A stretch of DNA of 37,277 nt, from NCBI GenBank assembly GCA_903892355.1, contig CAITIE010000049.1, positions 1-37,277 of the forward strand. Reading direction: 5' to 3'. The DNA is from an uncultured Pirellula sp. GTDB taxonomy: Bacteria > Planctomycetota > Planctomycetia > Pirellulales > Pirellulaceae. How positions within the stretch are numbered: the first letter of the stretch is position 1; the number at the start of each line of letters is the position of its first letter. Shown here one piece after another: positions 24,898 through 34,083 of the stretch. A program made the position numbers and the translations under genes. The notes under the pieces are model-generated. The model saw only the letters and a list, made by a program, of their open reading frames with translations, ran no database searches and had not been told where the DNA came from.

Positions 24898-25997
24898 CCA
24901 CCATCGAAACCGAACTATCCTTGAGCCACATCGGCTTGATGCAGCCATCGCTGCGAAAGGGATCCTATGGCTTTTTGGTTTGTCCAAATCCTATCGTCGA
25001 TACGTTTGTTGCTGGACCGGAGAACCAAGGTGCCTTTGAGTGCGTGAACCCGGATTCGATCGCCCAATTGACGCTGCGGTCACCGGTCTTGTTCACAGGC
25101 CCTAGCGGCACTGGAAAAACTTCCTTGGCCGCTACCGTGGCATCCCTGTGGATGAACGAAGGGTCCAATCGACGCATCACCATGACCAGCGGCGCCGAGT
25201 TTAGCCGCTCCTTGACACGCGCAATCAAAGCCGATGATATGGAACGCTTTCGCCAAGTCCATCGCGATTGCGATTGCTTGCTACTCGACAACCTTCATGA
25301 GCTTGTTGGGAAACCGGTCGCTCAAGAGGAATTGGTTCATACACTTGACCATCTCGTTTCAGACGGAAAGCTAGTGTTGCTTACGTCGAGCGAATTGGCA
25401 CCGCTAGTGCAAGGTCTCTCGACAGCCGTGGTCAGCCGCATCGGCAGTGGGCACAGCATTTCCTTGAAGCCTCCTAGTGGGTCCGCGAGGCGAGCGATCC
25501 TGCATCTCTTGGCGTCCCAATCCAACCAAAAGATAGCTCCAGACGTTCTCGAACGCTTTGCGGCTGAGGTCCCCGACGAAACAACCGCATTGCAGCTTCG
25601 AGGGCTCTTGATCCGCTGGGCACACCAGGTGAGGAACGACGTCGAAAAAAACCACCGGCCGACACGAATGATTTCGAAAATCCTCGATTCCCAAACCGCC
25701 TCGCCAGCATCGTGCGAAGAGATTGCCAAGTCGGTGGCGCGAGAGATGAATGTCAACATGGAAACCTTGATCGGCCCGTTGCGAAAGTCAAGTGTCGTGC
25801 GGGCGCGCGGCTTAGCCATGCTGCTCATGCGACAGCTGACCCAGGAATCGTATGAGACGATCGGTGGGTTTTTCTCGGGCAGAGACCACACCACCGTCAT
25901 GCATGCCTGCAGGAAGACCGAAGGTGATCTCGGTACCGACACGGAGCTAAGCCGGATCCACGACCGAATTCGCGCCCGCTTTCTTCGAAACGGTTAG
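24894..25997 (+). CDS. dnaA: DnaA-like replication initiator lacking domains I-II
   Basis: 367 residues, short of the ~450 of most DnaA. AAA+ domain: Walker A GPSGTGKT (69-76), Walker B CLLLDNLHEL with Asp132 but Asn133 where DnaA has a second Asp, and a conserved hydrophobic core. The C-terminal DnaA-box-binding domain IV is intact: SSVVRARGLAMLLMRQLT, then ESYETIGGFFSGRDHTTVMH and ACRK, the family signature. The N-terminal helicase-interacting domain and linker are missing or unrecognisable; the first ~60 residues have no domain I features. DnaA starts chromosome replication at oriC. I see no cluster of TTATCCACA boxes nearby, so oriC is not evident. It is either the planctomycetal short DnaA or a paralogue with a regulatory role. 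Confidence 0.85.
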   Translation: MTTIETELSLSHIGLMQPSLRKGSYGFLVCPNPIVDTFVAGPENQGAFECVNPDSIAQLTLRSPVLFTGPSGTGKTSLAATVASLWMNEGSNRRITMTSGAEFSRSLTRAIKADDMERFRQVHRDCDCLLLDNLHELVGKPVAQEELVHTLDHLVSDGKLVLLTSSELAPLVQGLSTAVVSRIGSGHSISLKPPSGSARRAILHLLASQSNQKIAPDVLERFAAEVPDETTALQLRGLLIRWAHQVRNDVEKNHRPTRMISKILDSQTASPASCEEIAKSVAREMNVNMETLIGPLRKSSVVRARGLAMLLMRQLTQESYETIGGFFSGRDHTTVMHACRKTEGDLGTDTELSRIHDRIRARFLRNG

Positions 25998-26029
25998 CCC
26001 TCAGCTGGGAAGATGCGTGCTTCACGCAT

Positions 26030-26074
26030 TTGCGCCACCAACCCCTTACTGAAGCTTGAGGTGGCGCAATTTTC
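26030..26074 (+). terminator. Rho-independent terminator after the dnaA-like gene
   Basis: TTGCGCCACC (26030-26039) pairs perfectly with GGTGGCGCAA (26060-26069), followed by a short T-run (TTTTCC). A smaller hairpin, ATGCGTG-CTT-CACGCAT, sits immediately upstream at 26013-26029. Confidence 0.85.
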
Positions 26075-26209
26075 CTCGTTGTTGATTATCATCATAGAGT
26101 CTTACCGGGCTGCCCCGCGACCTTCGCTAACCGCGACATCACGATTCATGGCCCCGATGCACCTTCCTTCCTATCCCACCCAGCCGTCACCAAGGTGACC
26201 CGAATATCT

Positions 26210-29050
26210 ATGAAGTCATCCGTCCTGCGATCCCGCACTTTGTCTTCGAACTGTATTGGACTTTCAGCCACCCGCAGTCCATCCGATCGTGCTCACTCTC
26301 GCAGTTGCAGACTCAAGCAATTCCGGGCGATGTTCGTTCGGGCTGCAGGTAGGGTATGCAGTGCAGCGACATTGGTCCTAGGTGTCGCCGGCTCTGCGGT
26401 CATGGTGGGGCATGGCTATGCGACCGCTGATGAAGGCTTTGATCCAGCGCGGCTCGAAAAGACAACGGTGGTTTCCGGGCTCACCCAACCGATGGAGATG
26501 GCTATCGCTCCTGACGGAACGATTTATCTGATCGAACTCGCAGGACAAATCAAAGCCATCGATCCCGCAACCAATATCGTCAAGCCGGTCGGTCAAATCT
26601 TGGTCACCACGGCCCAAGAAAATGGGTTGATCGGTATTGCGCTCGACCCTCAATTCGCAAAGAACCGCTGGATGTACCTTCAGTACTCTCCGCCCGAGTA
26701 CTCGGGCCAGCACATCAGTCGTTTCCATGTTCGCGAGGATGGAACGATCGATATGGAATCCGAGGTCCTATTGCTGAAGTACGAAGAGCAGCGTCAGGAA
26801 TGCTGCCACCATGCCGGTTCCATGGAGTTCGGGCCGGATGGTTGCCTCTACATCGGCACCGGGGACAACACCAATCCGTTCGGGGATTCCCAAGGCTTTG
26901 CACCGATCGATGAGCGAGATGCGCGTGGGGCCTTCAATGCATTGCGAACGTCTGCCAATACCAAGAGTTACAATGGAAAAGTTTTGCGTATCAAACCGCT
27001 ACCTGAGGGAGGGTATGCGATCCCTGAGGGGAATCTGTTCCCTCGAGACGGATCGATCGGACACCCTGAAATTTATGTGATGGGATGCCGTAACCCCTGG
27101 CGACTCAATGTCGACCAACGCACCGGTTTTCTCTATTGGGGAGATGTTGGTCCCGATGCTGGCGGCGATGGACAACGTGGCCCTCGCGGTTATGACGAAG
27201 TGAACCAAGCCAAAAAAGCGGGTAACTTTGGCTGGCCTCTGTTCATCGGAAACAATCGTCCGTACTTGCAAGTCGACTTTGCAAACGGTTCGATCGGCGA
27301 TGCCTTCGATCCAGGCAAGCCCCGCAATTTCTCACGATTCAATACAGGCTCGGAATCGCTTCCTCCGGCACAGCCAGCTTGGGTCTATTACCCAGCTGGT
27401 GAGACCAAAGAGTTCCCCGTGGTAGGTTCCGGTGGCAGGACCGCGTGCGCGGGCCCCGCTTATTACTTCGATCCAAATCTGAAATCGGAAACGAAATTAC
27501 CATCCGCATTTGATCGGACGGTTTTCATTTACGAATGGTCGCGAAATTGGATCATTGCTGTCCATATCCATGAAGATTCCAGCATCGCATCGATGGAGCG
27601 TTTCATGCCTAACGAAGCGTTCATCCGACCGATCGATCTGCAGTTCGATGCCAATGGATCCCTCTATATCATCGAGTATGGTGAAACTTGGGGAGTGAAT
27701 CCTGATGCGAAATTGGTCCGCGTCGATTACCGAAGTGGCAACCGAGTGCCTCGAGCCAAAATTGCTGCCAGCGGTGTCTCCGGCCGCGAACCACTTACCT
27801 TGACCTTTTCCGCAGCGGAATCCAGCGATAAAGATGGTGACTCGCTTTCATACGTGTGGAAAAGTGTCAACTCAGCGGACTCGAAACAGGTTCAAATCCT
27901 CGGTGATCGAAAGGAAGTGGATTGGACGTTTGAACAGCCTGGCGTTTACAACGTTCTGGTGGAGGTAACCGATCCGAACGGCGCAAAGGATACGGCGGTT
28001 GTTCCTGTAATCGTCGGGAACTCGGTTCCTCAAGTCCAATTCGTGGAACCGAAGGATGGAGATTTCTACAACCCCGGTGAAAAGGTCTCTTACCAAGTCA
28101 CTGTGACCGATGTGGAGGATGGCACTAGCGATCCTGAGGTGGTCGATAAATCGGATTTGGAATTTATCGATGCTGCCGCTCCTGATCGTGTTAGCATCCA
28201 AGCCAACATGGTTGCCTCGGGGGCCTCGGCCAGCAAGGAAGACAATAGCCCTCCGGGTTTAAAACTCATGCGAGGAAGCGATTGCTTCAATTGCCATGCA
28301 CTCGACCGCGCTATCGTTGGACCGTCCTTCCTCGACGTCGCTAACAAGTACCGAGATCAAGCTGGTGCCATGCAGACATCCATCGATCGGGTTCTCAAAG
28401 GCTCCACGGGAGTATGGGGGAAAGTAGCTATGCTACCCCATTCTCAGCATCCCCCCGAACAAGTCGCATTGATGGTTGGATGGGTTTATTCCGCTCAACC
28501 CGACCCGACCTCGCAAAATATGCGTGGGATGACGAACCAAATCGATTTGACCGAACGAGCCGAGAACGCTGGGGCGAGCTTGCGATTGACCGCCCGCTAC
28601 CAAGACCTAGGCCGGGAACAGATTCCGTCCTTGGTTGGATCGACAACCATCGAGCTACGGCCTCGATTGCGTGAGGCGGAAACCGCGGATCAAATTCATG
28701 GAATGAAAGAGCTCGGTTCGCACAGCGCGGGCAATGGGAAATTCCTCGGAGCGATCGATCATGGCCACTACTTTGTGCTTCGCGATATCCCTCTCTCCGA
28801 CGTCAGTAAATTGACCTTCCGAGTCGCTTCGGCAGGTGGTGGCGGAGATATCGTCGTCCATGCCGGTGCCATCGATGGCCCTGTAATTGCCAAAGTCCAT
28901 GTGAACGTCAACGGGAACTGGGAAGATTGGTACGAGGTGTCATCACCTATATCCGACGCCCCAAAACGAAGCGATGTTTACTTCCAATGCATCAACCCAG
29001 ACAAGCCCGGTGGATTGATGAACATCGATTCCATCCGGTTTGAGAAGTAG
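26210..29050 (+). CDS. Exported sugar dehydrogenase-PKD-cytochrome c fusion
   Basis: 946 residues. A basic N-terminus and hydrophobic stretch (AATLVLGVAGSAVMVGHGYA) form a signal peptide. Then: a GdhB/Hhip-like six-blade propeller (~60-500; VVSGLTQPMEMAIAPDGTIY, HHAGSMEFGPDGCLYIGTGD, VMGCRNPWRLNVDQRTGFLY); a PKD/Ig-like domain (PLTLTFSAAESSDKDGDSLS); a class I cytochrome c with heme site CFNCH at 692-696 and a candidate axial Met in KVAMLPHS; and a C-terminal CBM6-like carbohydrate-binding domain (EAETADQIHGM to MNIDSIRFEK). It probably oxidises a sugar in the periplasm and passes electrons to its own heme. ATG 26210 preferred (GTG 26195 possible). This architecture is recurrent in planctomycetes and Bacteroidetes. 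Convergent with the epimerase, 19 bases apart. Confidence 0.88.
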   Translation: MKSSVLRSRTLSSNCIGLSATRSPSDRAHSRSCRLKQFRAMFVRAAGRVCSAATLVLGVAGSAVMVGHGYATADEGFDPARLEKTTVVSGLTQPMEMAIAPDGTIYLIELAGQIKAIDPATNIVKPVGQILVTTAQENGLIGIALDPQFAKNRWMYLQYSPPEYSGQHISRFHVREDGTIDMESEVLLLKYEEQRQECCHHAGSMEFGPDGCLYIGTGDNTNPFGDSQGFAPIDERDARGAFNALRTSANTKSYNGKVLRIKPLPEGGYAIPEGNLFPRDGSIGHPEIYVMGCRNPWRLNVDQRTGFLYWGDVGPDAGGDGQRGPRGYDEVNQAKKAGNFGWPLFIGNNRPYLQVDFANGSIGDAFDPGKPRNFSRFNTGSESLPPAQPAWVYYPAGETKEFPVVGSGGRTACAGPAYYFDPNLKSETKLPSAFDRTVFIYEWSRNWIIAVHIHEDSSIASMERFMPNEAFIRPIDLQFDANGSLYIIEYGETWGVNPDAKLVRVDYRSGNRVPRAKIAASGVSGREPLTLTFSAAESSDKDGDSLSYVWKSVNSADSKQVQILGDRKEVDWTFEQPGVYNVLVEVTDPNGAKDTAVVPVIVGNSVPQVQFVEPKDGDFYNPGEKVSYQVTVTDVEDGTSDPEVVDKSDLEFIDAAAPDRVSIQANMVASGASASKEDNSPPGLKLMRGSDCFNCHALDRAIVGPSFLDVANKYRDQAGAMQTSIDRVLKGSTGVWGKVAMLPHSQHPPEQVALMVGWVYSAQPDPTSQNMRGMTNQIDLTERAENAGASLRLTARYQDLGREQIPSLVGSTTIELRPRLREAETADQIHGMKELGSHSAGNGKFLGAIDHGHYFVLRDIPLSDVSKLTFRVASAGGGGDIVVHAGAIDGPVIAKVHVNVNGNWEDWYEVSSPISDAPKRSDVYFQCINPDKPGGLMNIDSIRFEK

Positions 29051-29069
29051 CCATACTTCCTGGGCCGCG

Positions 29070-30050
29070 CTAGCTGGTTCGCTTCATTTCTTTCCAAACA
29101 TCGCGGATGATGTCGTCGAGCGCGCAGGTCGGTTCGTATCCAATCGCATTGCGGATACGAGTCAAGTCGGGTACCCGACGCCGGATATCTTCGAAGTCTT
29201 CGTCGTAGGCTTGTGCGTACGATTGAAACTCGATGGATGCATCAGGATTGACGATTTGGACGACCCGTTTGGCCATCTCCAAAATGGAAATCGGTTTGTC
29301 GGATCCAATGTTGTAGATCTTGCCAAAGGCTTCCGGTGTGGACATCAATCGAACCACTGCGGAGACAACGTCAGCCACATGCGCAAAACAGCGTTCTTGC
29401 TGGCCATCGTCATGCACCATCAACGGACGGCCTTGCATGGCTGCCGCGACAAAACGTGGCAACACCATCCCATAGGCACCGGACTGGCGTGGGCCAACGA
29501 CATTGAAAAATCGTCCGATCACGATCTTCATCCCTAGCTCGCGGACACATGCGAGGCACAGAAATTCATCGATGGCTTTGCTCGCCCCGTAGCTCCAACG
29601 AGGCTTCGTGGTTGCACCGAAGACGAGATCGTCGTTTTCATTCCAAATTGGTTTGGGGTTCTTGCCGTACACTTCGCTGGTACTGGCGAGGAATAGTGGA
29701 ACCTCCCTCCCCGATTGATGCTGCCGACGCAGTTCCTCGAGGAGCAACTGGGTGGGGTAAATGTTCCGATGGATCGTCTCGGTAGGTTGCTTGGCAATGA
29801 GAGCCACGCCGACAGCAGCTGCCAAATGATACACCGCATCCACACCGAGGCATGCCTTGCGCACGCGGTCGGCATCACCCATGTCTCCTTGGATCAAGAC
29901 CAAGTTTGGGTTGGAGGCAACTCTCTCGAGATTCCGTCGCGCCCCGGTGCTGAAATCGTCGATGACCACGACCTCGTGCCCCTCGCTCAGGAACCGTTCG
30001 GTCAAATGCGAACCGATAAAACCACCACCACCCGTAACGAGAAAACGCAT
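29070..30050 (-). CDS. NAD-dependent sugar-nucleotide epimerase/dehydratase (extended SDR)
   Basis: 326 residues, a typical extended short-chain dehydrogenase. Rossmann motif LVTGGGGFIGSHL (Gly-rich loop 7-13), DNA-style acidic NAD ribose contact VVVIDDFS, HLAAAVGV, active-site STSEVYG (Ser/Thr 123-125), and Tyr154-xxx-Lys158 in YGASK. Substrate-domain segment: RFFNVVGPRQSGAYGMVLPR. Members act on UDP- or GDP-sugars (4-epimerases, UDP-glucuronate decarboxylases, dehydratases) for surface polysaccharide; the substrate cannot be told from sequence. Start ATG 30050. No glycosyltransferase lies beside it. Confidence 0.92.
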   Translation of the reverse strand: MRFLVTGGGGFIGSHLTERFLSEGHEVVVIDDFSTGARRNLERVASNPNLVLIQGDMGDADRVRKACLGVDAVYHLAAAVGVALIAKQPTETIHRNIYPTQLLLEELRRQHQSGREVPLFLASTSEVYGKNPKPIWNENDDLVFGATTKPRWSYGASKAIDEFLCLACVRELGMKIVIGRFFNVVGPRQSGAYGMVLPRFVAAAMQGRPLMVHDDGQQERCFAHVADVVSAVVRLMSTPEAFGKIYNIGSDKPISILEMAKRVVQIVNPDASIEFQSYAQAYDEDFEDIRRRVPDLTRIRNAIGYEPTCALDDIIRDVWKEMKRTS

Positions 30051-30380
30051 GCAGCACGCAAAAACAAAAAAAGAGACGCCGAAATGGGACTTGCTAGCAA
30101 CCTTCCCATTCTACTCGAATCCCATTGGGTGGCACCTTGGGTTCGCAGGCAACTACCCGCCCAAATGATAAACTTTGCTACCTTTTCCAGTTATGCCGTC
30201 AAAGGGTGCTAGCTGCCTGGATTCGTTTCACGCAAACCTGGCAAACTTTCCGATTCATGATTCCTGGGGTAAATTAAAACCCTGCGGTCTGCTTCGCTCC
30301 GAGCGTTTTGCTTCGATCTGGGCGTTGAGACGCAGTTGAACGGTGATCGGTATTGCACGGTGCTGTCTCGCGGGAAAGTT
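30051..30380. promoter_or_regulatory. Divergent intergenic region, epimerase and TPR genes
   Basis: About 330 bases between divergent genes. It must hold promoters for both. An A-rich run (about 30060-30075) sits just upstream of the epimerase start, and AT-rich TAAATTAAAA lies at about 30272-30281 on the TPR side. I see no strong inverted repeat and no confident promoter hexamers. Confidence 0.4.
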
Positions 30381-33300
30381 ATGTCACAAGCCAACAATCG
30401 CAATCTTCAACAGTACACGCTAGTCCATAGGAGCCGTCTCAATCGGCGTATCGCGGCGAAGAACAGAAGCGCTGAGCGGCAATCTAAATTGGGCAGCGAT
30501 TCATGGCGATTGATTCGTCGTGGATTGTTCGCTGCGATTATGGGCTCTACATGGATCTCGACGGCCGACGCACAAGTAAACCAAAAGCAACCGCCGGCCC
30601 AGACGACTCAGCCCCCGGCTCAAACCAAGCAACCTGGGTCGCCCGCTCGCAAGATGTCGGAGCAGGAAAAGAAGGTTGAGCGCGCTCGCTCGTTGTACGC
30701 GGACGCTGCCAACGCCCAGAACAATGGCGCTTTCACGGTTGCGATCGAGCTCTGGAACAAACTGATCGCCGAACATCCCGACCAACCCCTGGTATCGAGC
30801 GCTCGATACTTCCTGGGTGTTTGCTACCAAGAGCAAGAATCCCCCGACTATCCCAAAGCGATTGCGGCATTCCGAAAAGCGCTTGAGGACAGCAACCTCA
30901 AGGAACGGGAAGAGTCGCTCAACAATTTAGGTTGGTGCCTCTATCAATCTGGAATCGCTGATGGCAAAACAGATCCCGCCACGCTGACGGATGCATCAAA
31001 GACATTTGCCGTGCTCCTCGAAAAATACCCGGATAGCAGCGTTGCCGACAAAGCGATGTTCTATGCGGGGGAATCCGAGTCTCGCCTCGGCAATCTCGAG
31101 AAAGCCATCAGCTACTACAATCAACTGGTTCAGAGCCGAGCGTTGGCTCAGTCTCCTGTTCGCCCCGATGCGATGTTTGCACTCGGGTTCTCTTATGAAG
31201 AGGCAAAGCAACCGAAACTCGCAGCGGAAACGTACGAAGCTTTTCTCGCTGCCTACCCGAAGAATCCCCAAAGCCTCGACGCTAACATTCGTTTAGCGGA
31301 ACTTGCCTTGCAAGGAAATCGAGCCGAGCAAGCCGTCACGCTGTTTGCGAAAGTGATTCAGATGCCGGAGTTCAAAGGAACTCCGCTGGCGGATTATGTC
31401 TATTATCGGTACGCATTCGCCCTGGCAAAGACTGGTCAATTCGCTCAGTCGGCGCAGGCCTACCAAAAGCTGTCGGAGCTATTTCCCAAATCCCAGTACG
31501 CCATGAACGCTGCGCTCGCCACAGGCCAGACGCTGATGCGGGACAAGAAGTACGACGATGCCTTGCGATCGTTCGAACGGCTGCTCTCCGCGAAAGATGA
31601 ACGAGCTGCCGAAGCATCGCACTGGATTTGCCAAATTGCGATCCTTCAGAATCGCCCCAAGGACGCCGTACCTGTCGCCAGGGAAGCATTGGATTGGGCT
31701 GCGAAATGGGACGCGAAGTCCCTATCCACTTCCGCGAAGAATATGATTGCCATGCTGAAGATGGATTTGGCGGATGGTTTGTATGCTACCACCGACGGAA
31801 AGGCGGAAGCACGCAAGCTGTACGAGCAGATCGCTGTCGAATACATGGATCTCCCCGTCTCTCCTCGAGCCACTTACAACGCCGCATTCGCCGCTCTGCA
31901 AGCGGGCGACCATGCGGAAGCACAACGGTGGAGCGAGGCTTTTGCAAAACGTTTTGCCAACGACGATTTGGCCTCGGATGTTGCGTACGTACGGGCCGAA
32001 TCACTGCTGCAACTCTCTCAGCCCGAAGCAGCCGCGACGGCTTTTGAGCAATTGATCAACTCGGCAAACAACCATCCATCGGTTCCTGCTTGGGAATTGC
32101 GATTGGCGACTGCACTGTACCTCGCGGGTCAGTTTGACAAGTCCATCGAGCAAGCGGCAAAGACACTCAACAGAAACCCTGATCCCTCGACCCGAGCAGA
32201 GGCTCTGTTTGTCCAAGGAGCCTCGTTCCTGAAACTTCAAAAGCTTACGGAGTCGATCAAAGCTCTTAACGATTCGGTGGCTGCGAATGCAGCATGGGCT
32301 CAAGCCGACGAAGTTCTATTGCTGCTCGCCCAAGCGCTCGATGCCAACCAAGACAAAGAGAATGCGAAGAAGACTCTCGAGCGATTGCTCAAGGACTTCC
32401 CTAACTCGCGATTCCGCCAGCAAGCCGAGTTTCGATTGGGACAACTCTCGGCATTCGCCGGACGGTATCAAGACGCCGTTGTGTGGTTCGATAAGGTTCT
32501 CGCTCAATCGCCCGATCCTACACTGCTCGATTACGTGCGCTACGACAAAGCATTTGTTTTGATCCAAGACAACCAGTTCCCCCCAGCGATTGAATTGCTC
32601 GATACCGTGCTGTCGGTCAGTAAGAATGCAAATCTCATCCGCGAAGCAAAGATCGCCAAAGGGATTTGCTTGCGGAAAACGGACAAGCCTCAAGAAGCAG
32701 CTGCGTTGCTGAGCGACTTGCTGGGAACCCAAATTCCGGAAGAGTCCCGTTCCAAGGTGCTCTACGAACTAGGACTCTCCTATGCGATGTCCCAGCAGCC
32801 GAAAAACGCGGTGGACGCTTTCGAAAAAATTGTGCAATCATCGCCAAACTACAACCTTATTGACCGCGTCTACTTTGAACTGGCATGGGCTCACAAGGCG
32901 CTGGGCGATACTGGCAAGGCAAACGAAAACTTCCTCGCGATCACCGAGCGATTTCCAGATAGTCCTCTGGCTGCGGAGTCCTCGTTCCATGTAGGCCAAG
33001 CCGAATTCGATAATGCGAAATTCGATCGGGCTGTGAAGGCGTACACGGTCGCTGCAACCAAAACGGCCAACGCCGAACTGCAAGAAAAGTCACTGTACAA
33101 GCTGGGTTTGTCCTTGTTCCAGCAAAAGGAGTTCGCCAAGGCATCGCAGCAATTCACGAAGCAGTTGGACGTGTTCCCCAAGGGAGAATTGCAAGTCGAT
33201 GCACGATTGATGGTCGCGGAATGCTCGTTCAAGCAGGAGCAATTCTCGGCCGCTTGGCCTCAGTACGAACAAGCCCGCCGTGCGCTCGAGTCGATGAGCG

Positions 33301-33860
33301 ATTCGAGTGGGATCAATGATCAGGTCAAAGCTATGATTTACCTCCACGGCGCTCAGTCTGCTCGCGAGCTCAAGAAATGGAACGACGTCGATGCGTGGGT
33401 GGCTCGCATGCAAGCAGTCGTGCCCGCATCAAATCTCGAGCCGATCGGGAAGTATGAACAAGCGTTCGCAAAGCAGAATTTGAAGAAGAACGACGAAGCG
33501 GTGAAAATCTATGAGGAAGTCGCCGAAGACCAACGCAACGAGCTTGGCGCTCGTTCGCGATTCATGATCGGTGAGGTTTATTTCGCCGATCGCAACTTCG
33601 CGAAAGCCATCTCAGAGTTCCAGAAAGTGATGTACGGTTACGGGGGTACCCAAGCACCGGACGATATCAAAAACTGGCAAGCTCGATCGGCATTCGAGGC
33701 GGGTCGGTGCTCGGAAGTAGTGATTTCAGATCTCTCCGGCGAACGCCGCAGGAAAGCGGCAGACAACGCCAAGAAATTTTATCAGTTCATTGTAGAGAAC
33801 CATCCCCAGCACATCTTGGCAAAACAAGCAGCCGAACAAATCGCAACCCTGAGCAAGTAA
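30381..33860 (+). CDS. Very long exported tetratricopeptide-repeat protein
   Basis: 1159 residues. ATG 30381 is chosen with GGGAAAG just upstream; the open frame to TTG 30336 adds 15 unsupported residues. A long basic n-region precedes a hydrophobic core (RGLFAAIMGSTWISTADAQ), probably a signal peptide with cleavage after ADA. A Pro/Gln/Thr linker with PPAQT repeats follows. The rest is back-to-back TPR units of the YbgF/BamD style, for example AIELWNKLIAEHPDQPLVSS, YPKAIAAFRKALEDSN, AEQAVTLFAKVIQMPEF, AISEFQKVMYGYGG. About 25-30 units would fit. It is likely a periplasmic scaffold for envelope assembly; no catalytic motif. It stands alone between two long spacers. Confidence 0.88.
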   Translation: MSQANNRNLQQYTLVHRSRLNRRIAAKNRSAERQSKLGSDSWRLIRRGLFAAIMGSTWISTADAQVNQKQPPAQTTQPPAQTKQPGSPARKMSEQEKKVERARSLYADAANAQNNGAFTVAIELWNKLIAEHPDQPLVSSARYFLGVCYQEQESPDYPKAIAAFRKALEDSNLKEREESLNNLGWCLYQSGIADGKTDPATLTDASKTFAVLLEKYPDSSVADKAMFYAGESESRLGNLEKAISYYNQLVQSRALAQSPVRPDAMFALGFSYEEAKQPKLAAETYEAFLAAYPKNPQSLDANIRLAELALQGNRAEQAVTLFAKVIQMPEFKGTPLADYVYYRYAFALAKTGQFAQSAQAYQKLSELFPKSQYAMNAALATGQTLMRDKKYDDALRSFERLLSAKDERAAEASHWICQIAILQNRPKDAVPVAREALDWAAKWDAKSLSTSAKNMIAMLKMDLADGLYATTDGKAEARKLYEQIAVEYMDLPVSPRATYNAAFAALQAGDHAEAQRWSEAFAKRFANDDLASDVAYVRAESLLQLSQPEAAATAFEQLINSANNHPSVPAWELRLATALYLAGQFDKSIEQAAKTLNRNPDPSTRAEALFVQGASFLKLQKLTESIKALNDSVAANAAWAQADEVLLLLAQALDANQDKENAKKTLERLLKDFPNSRFRQQAEFRLGQLSAFAGRYQDAVVWFDKVLAQSPDPTLLDYVRYDKAFVLIQDNQFPPAIELLDTVLSVSKNANLIREAKIAKGICLRKTDKPQEAAALLSDLLGTQIPEESRSKVLYELGLSYAMSQQPKNAVDAFEKIVQSSPNYNLIDRVYFELAWAHKALGDTGKANENFLAITERFPDSPLAAESSFHVGQAEFDNAKFDRAVKAYTVAATKTANAELQEKSLYKLGLSLFQQKEFAKASQQFTKQLDVFPKGELQVDARLMVAECSFKQEQFSAAWPQYEQARRALESMSDSSGINDQVKAMIYLHGAQSARELKKWNDVDAWVARMQAVVPASNLEPIGKYEQAFAKQNLKKNDEAVKIYEEVAEDQRNELGARSRFMIGEVYFADRNFAKAISEFQKVMYGYGGTQAPDDIKNWQARSAFEAGRCSEVVISDLSGERRRKAADNAKKFYQFIVENHPQHILAKQAAEQIATLSK

Positions 33861-33890
33861 GCAGAAGGCACGCAAATCAGCGGACGACCT

Positions 33891-33918
33891 TAGCCGCGGT
33901 TTTCTAGCCGCGGTTTTC
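33891..33918. repeat. Tandem 14-bp duplication
   Basis: TAGCCGCGGTTTTC occurs at 33891-33904 and again immediately at 33905-33918. It lies 31 bases after the TPR gene stop, in a 220-base spacer otherwise without structure. CCGCGG makes each copy a small palindrome followed by T-residues, so a weak terminator role is possible. Confidence 0.75.
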
Positions 33919-34083
33919 TGTCCATGCAATGCTGAGTATCACTTAAACCGAGGCTAATGCATTGCGGTGGGTGGCTGAATTTTCTCTAAAATCAACTCGC
34001 CCCGGACACTTCACTTAAGTACTATGGCACGCCTGAGTCGTGCCGTTCGGTCTTCATGTCGTAACCGCCTTATGCATTCTGAG

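Noticed and set aside
24679-26209. oriC around the dnaA-like gene
   Set aside because: No cluster of DnaA boxes (TTATCCACA-like) could be seen in either flank.
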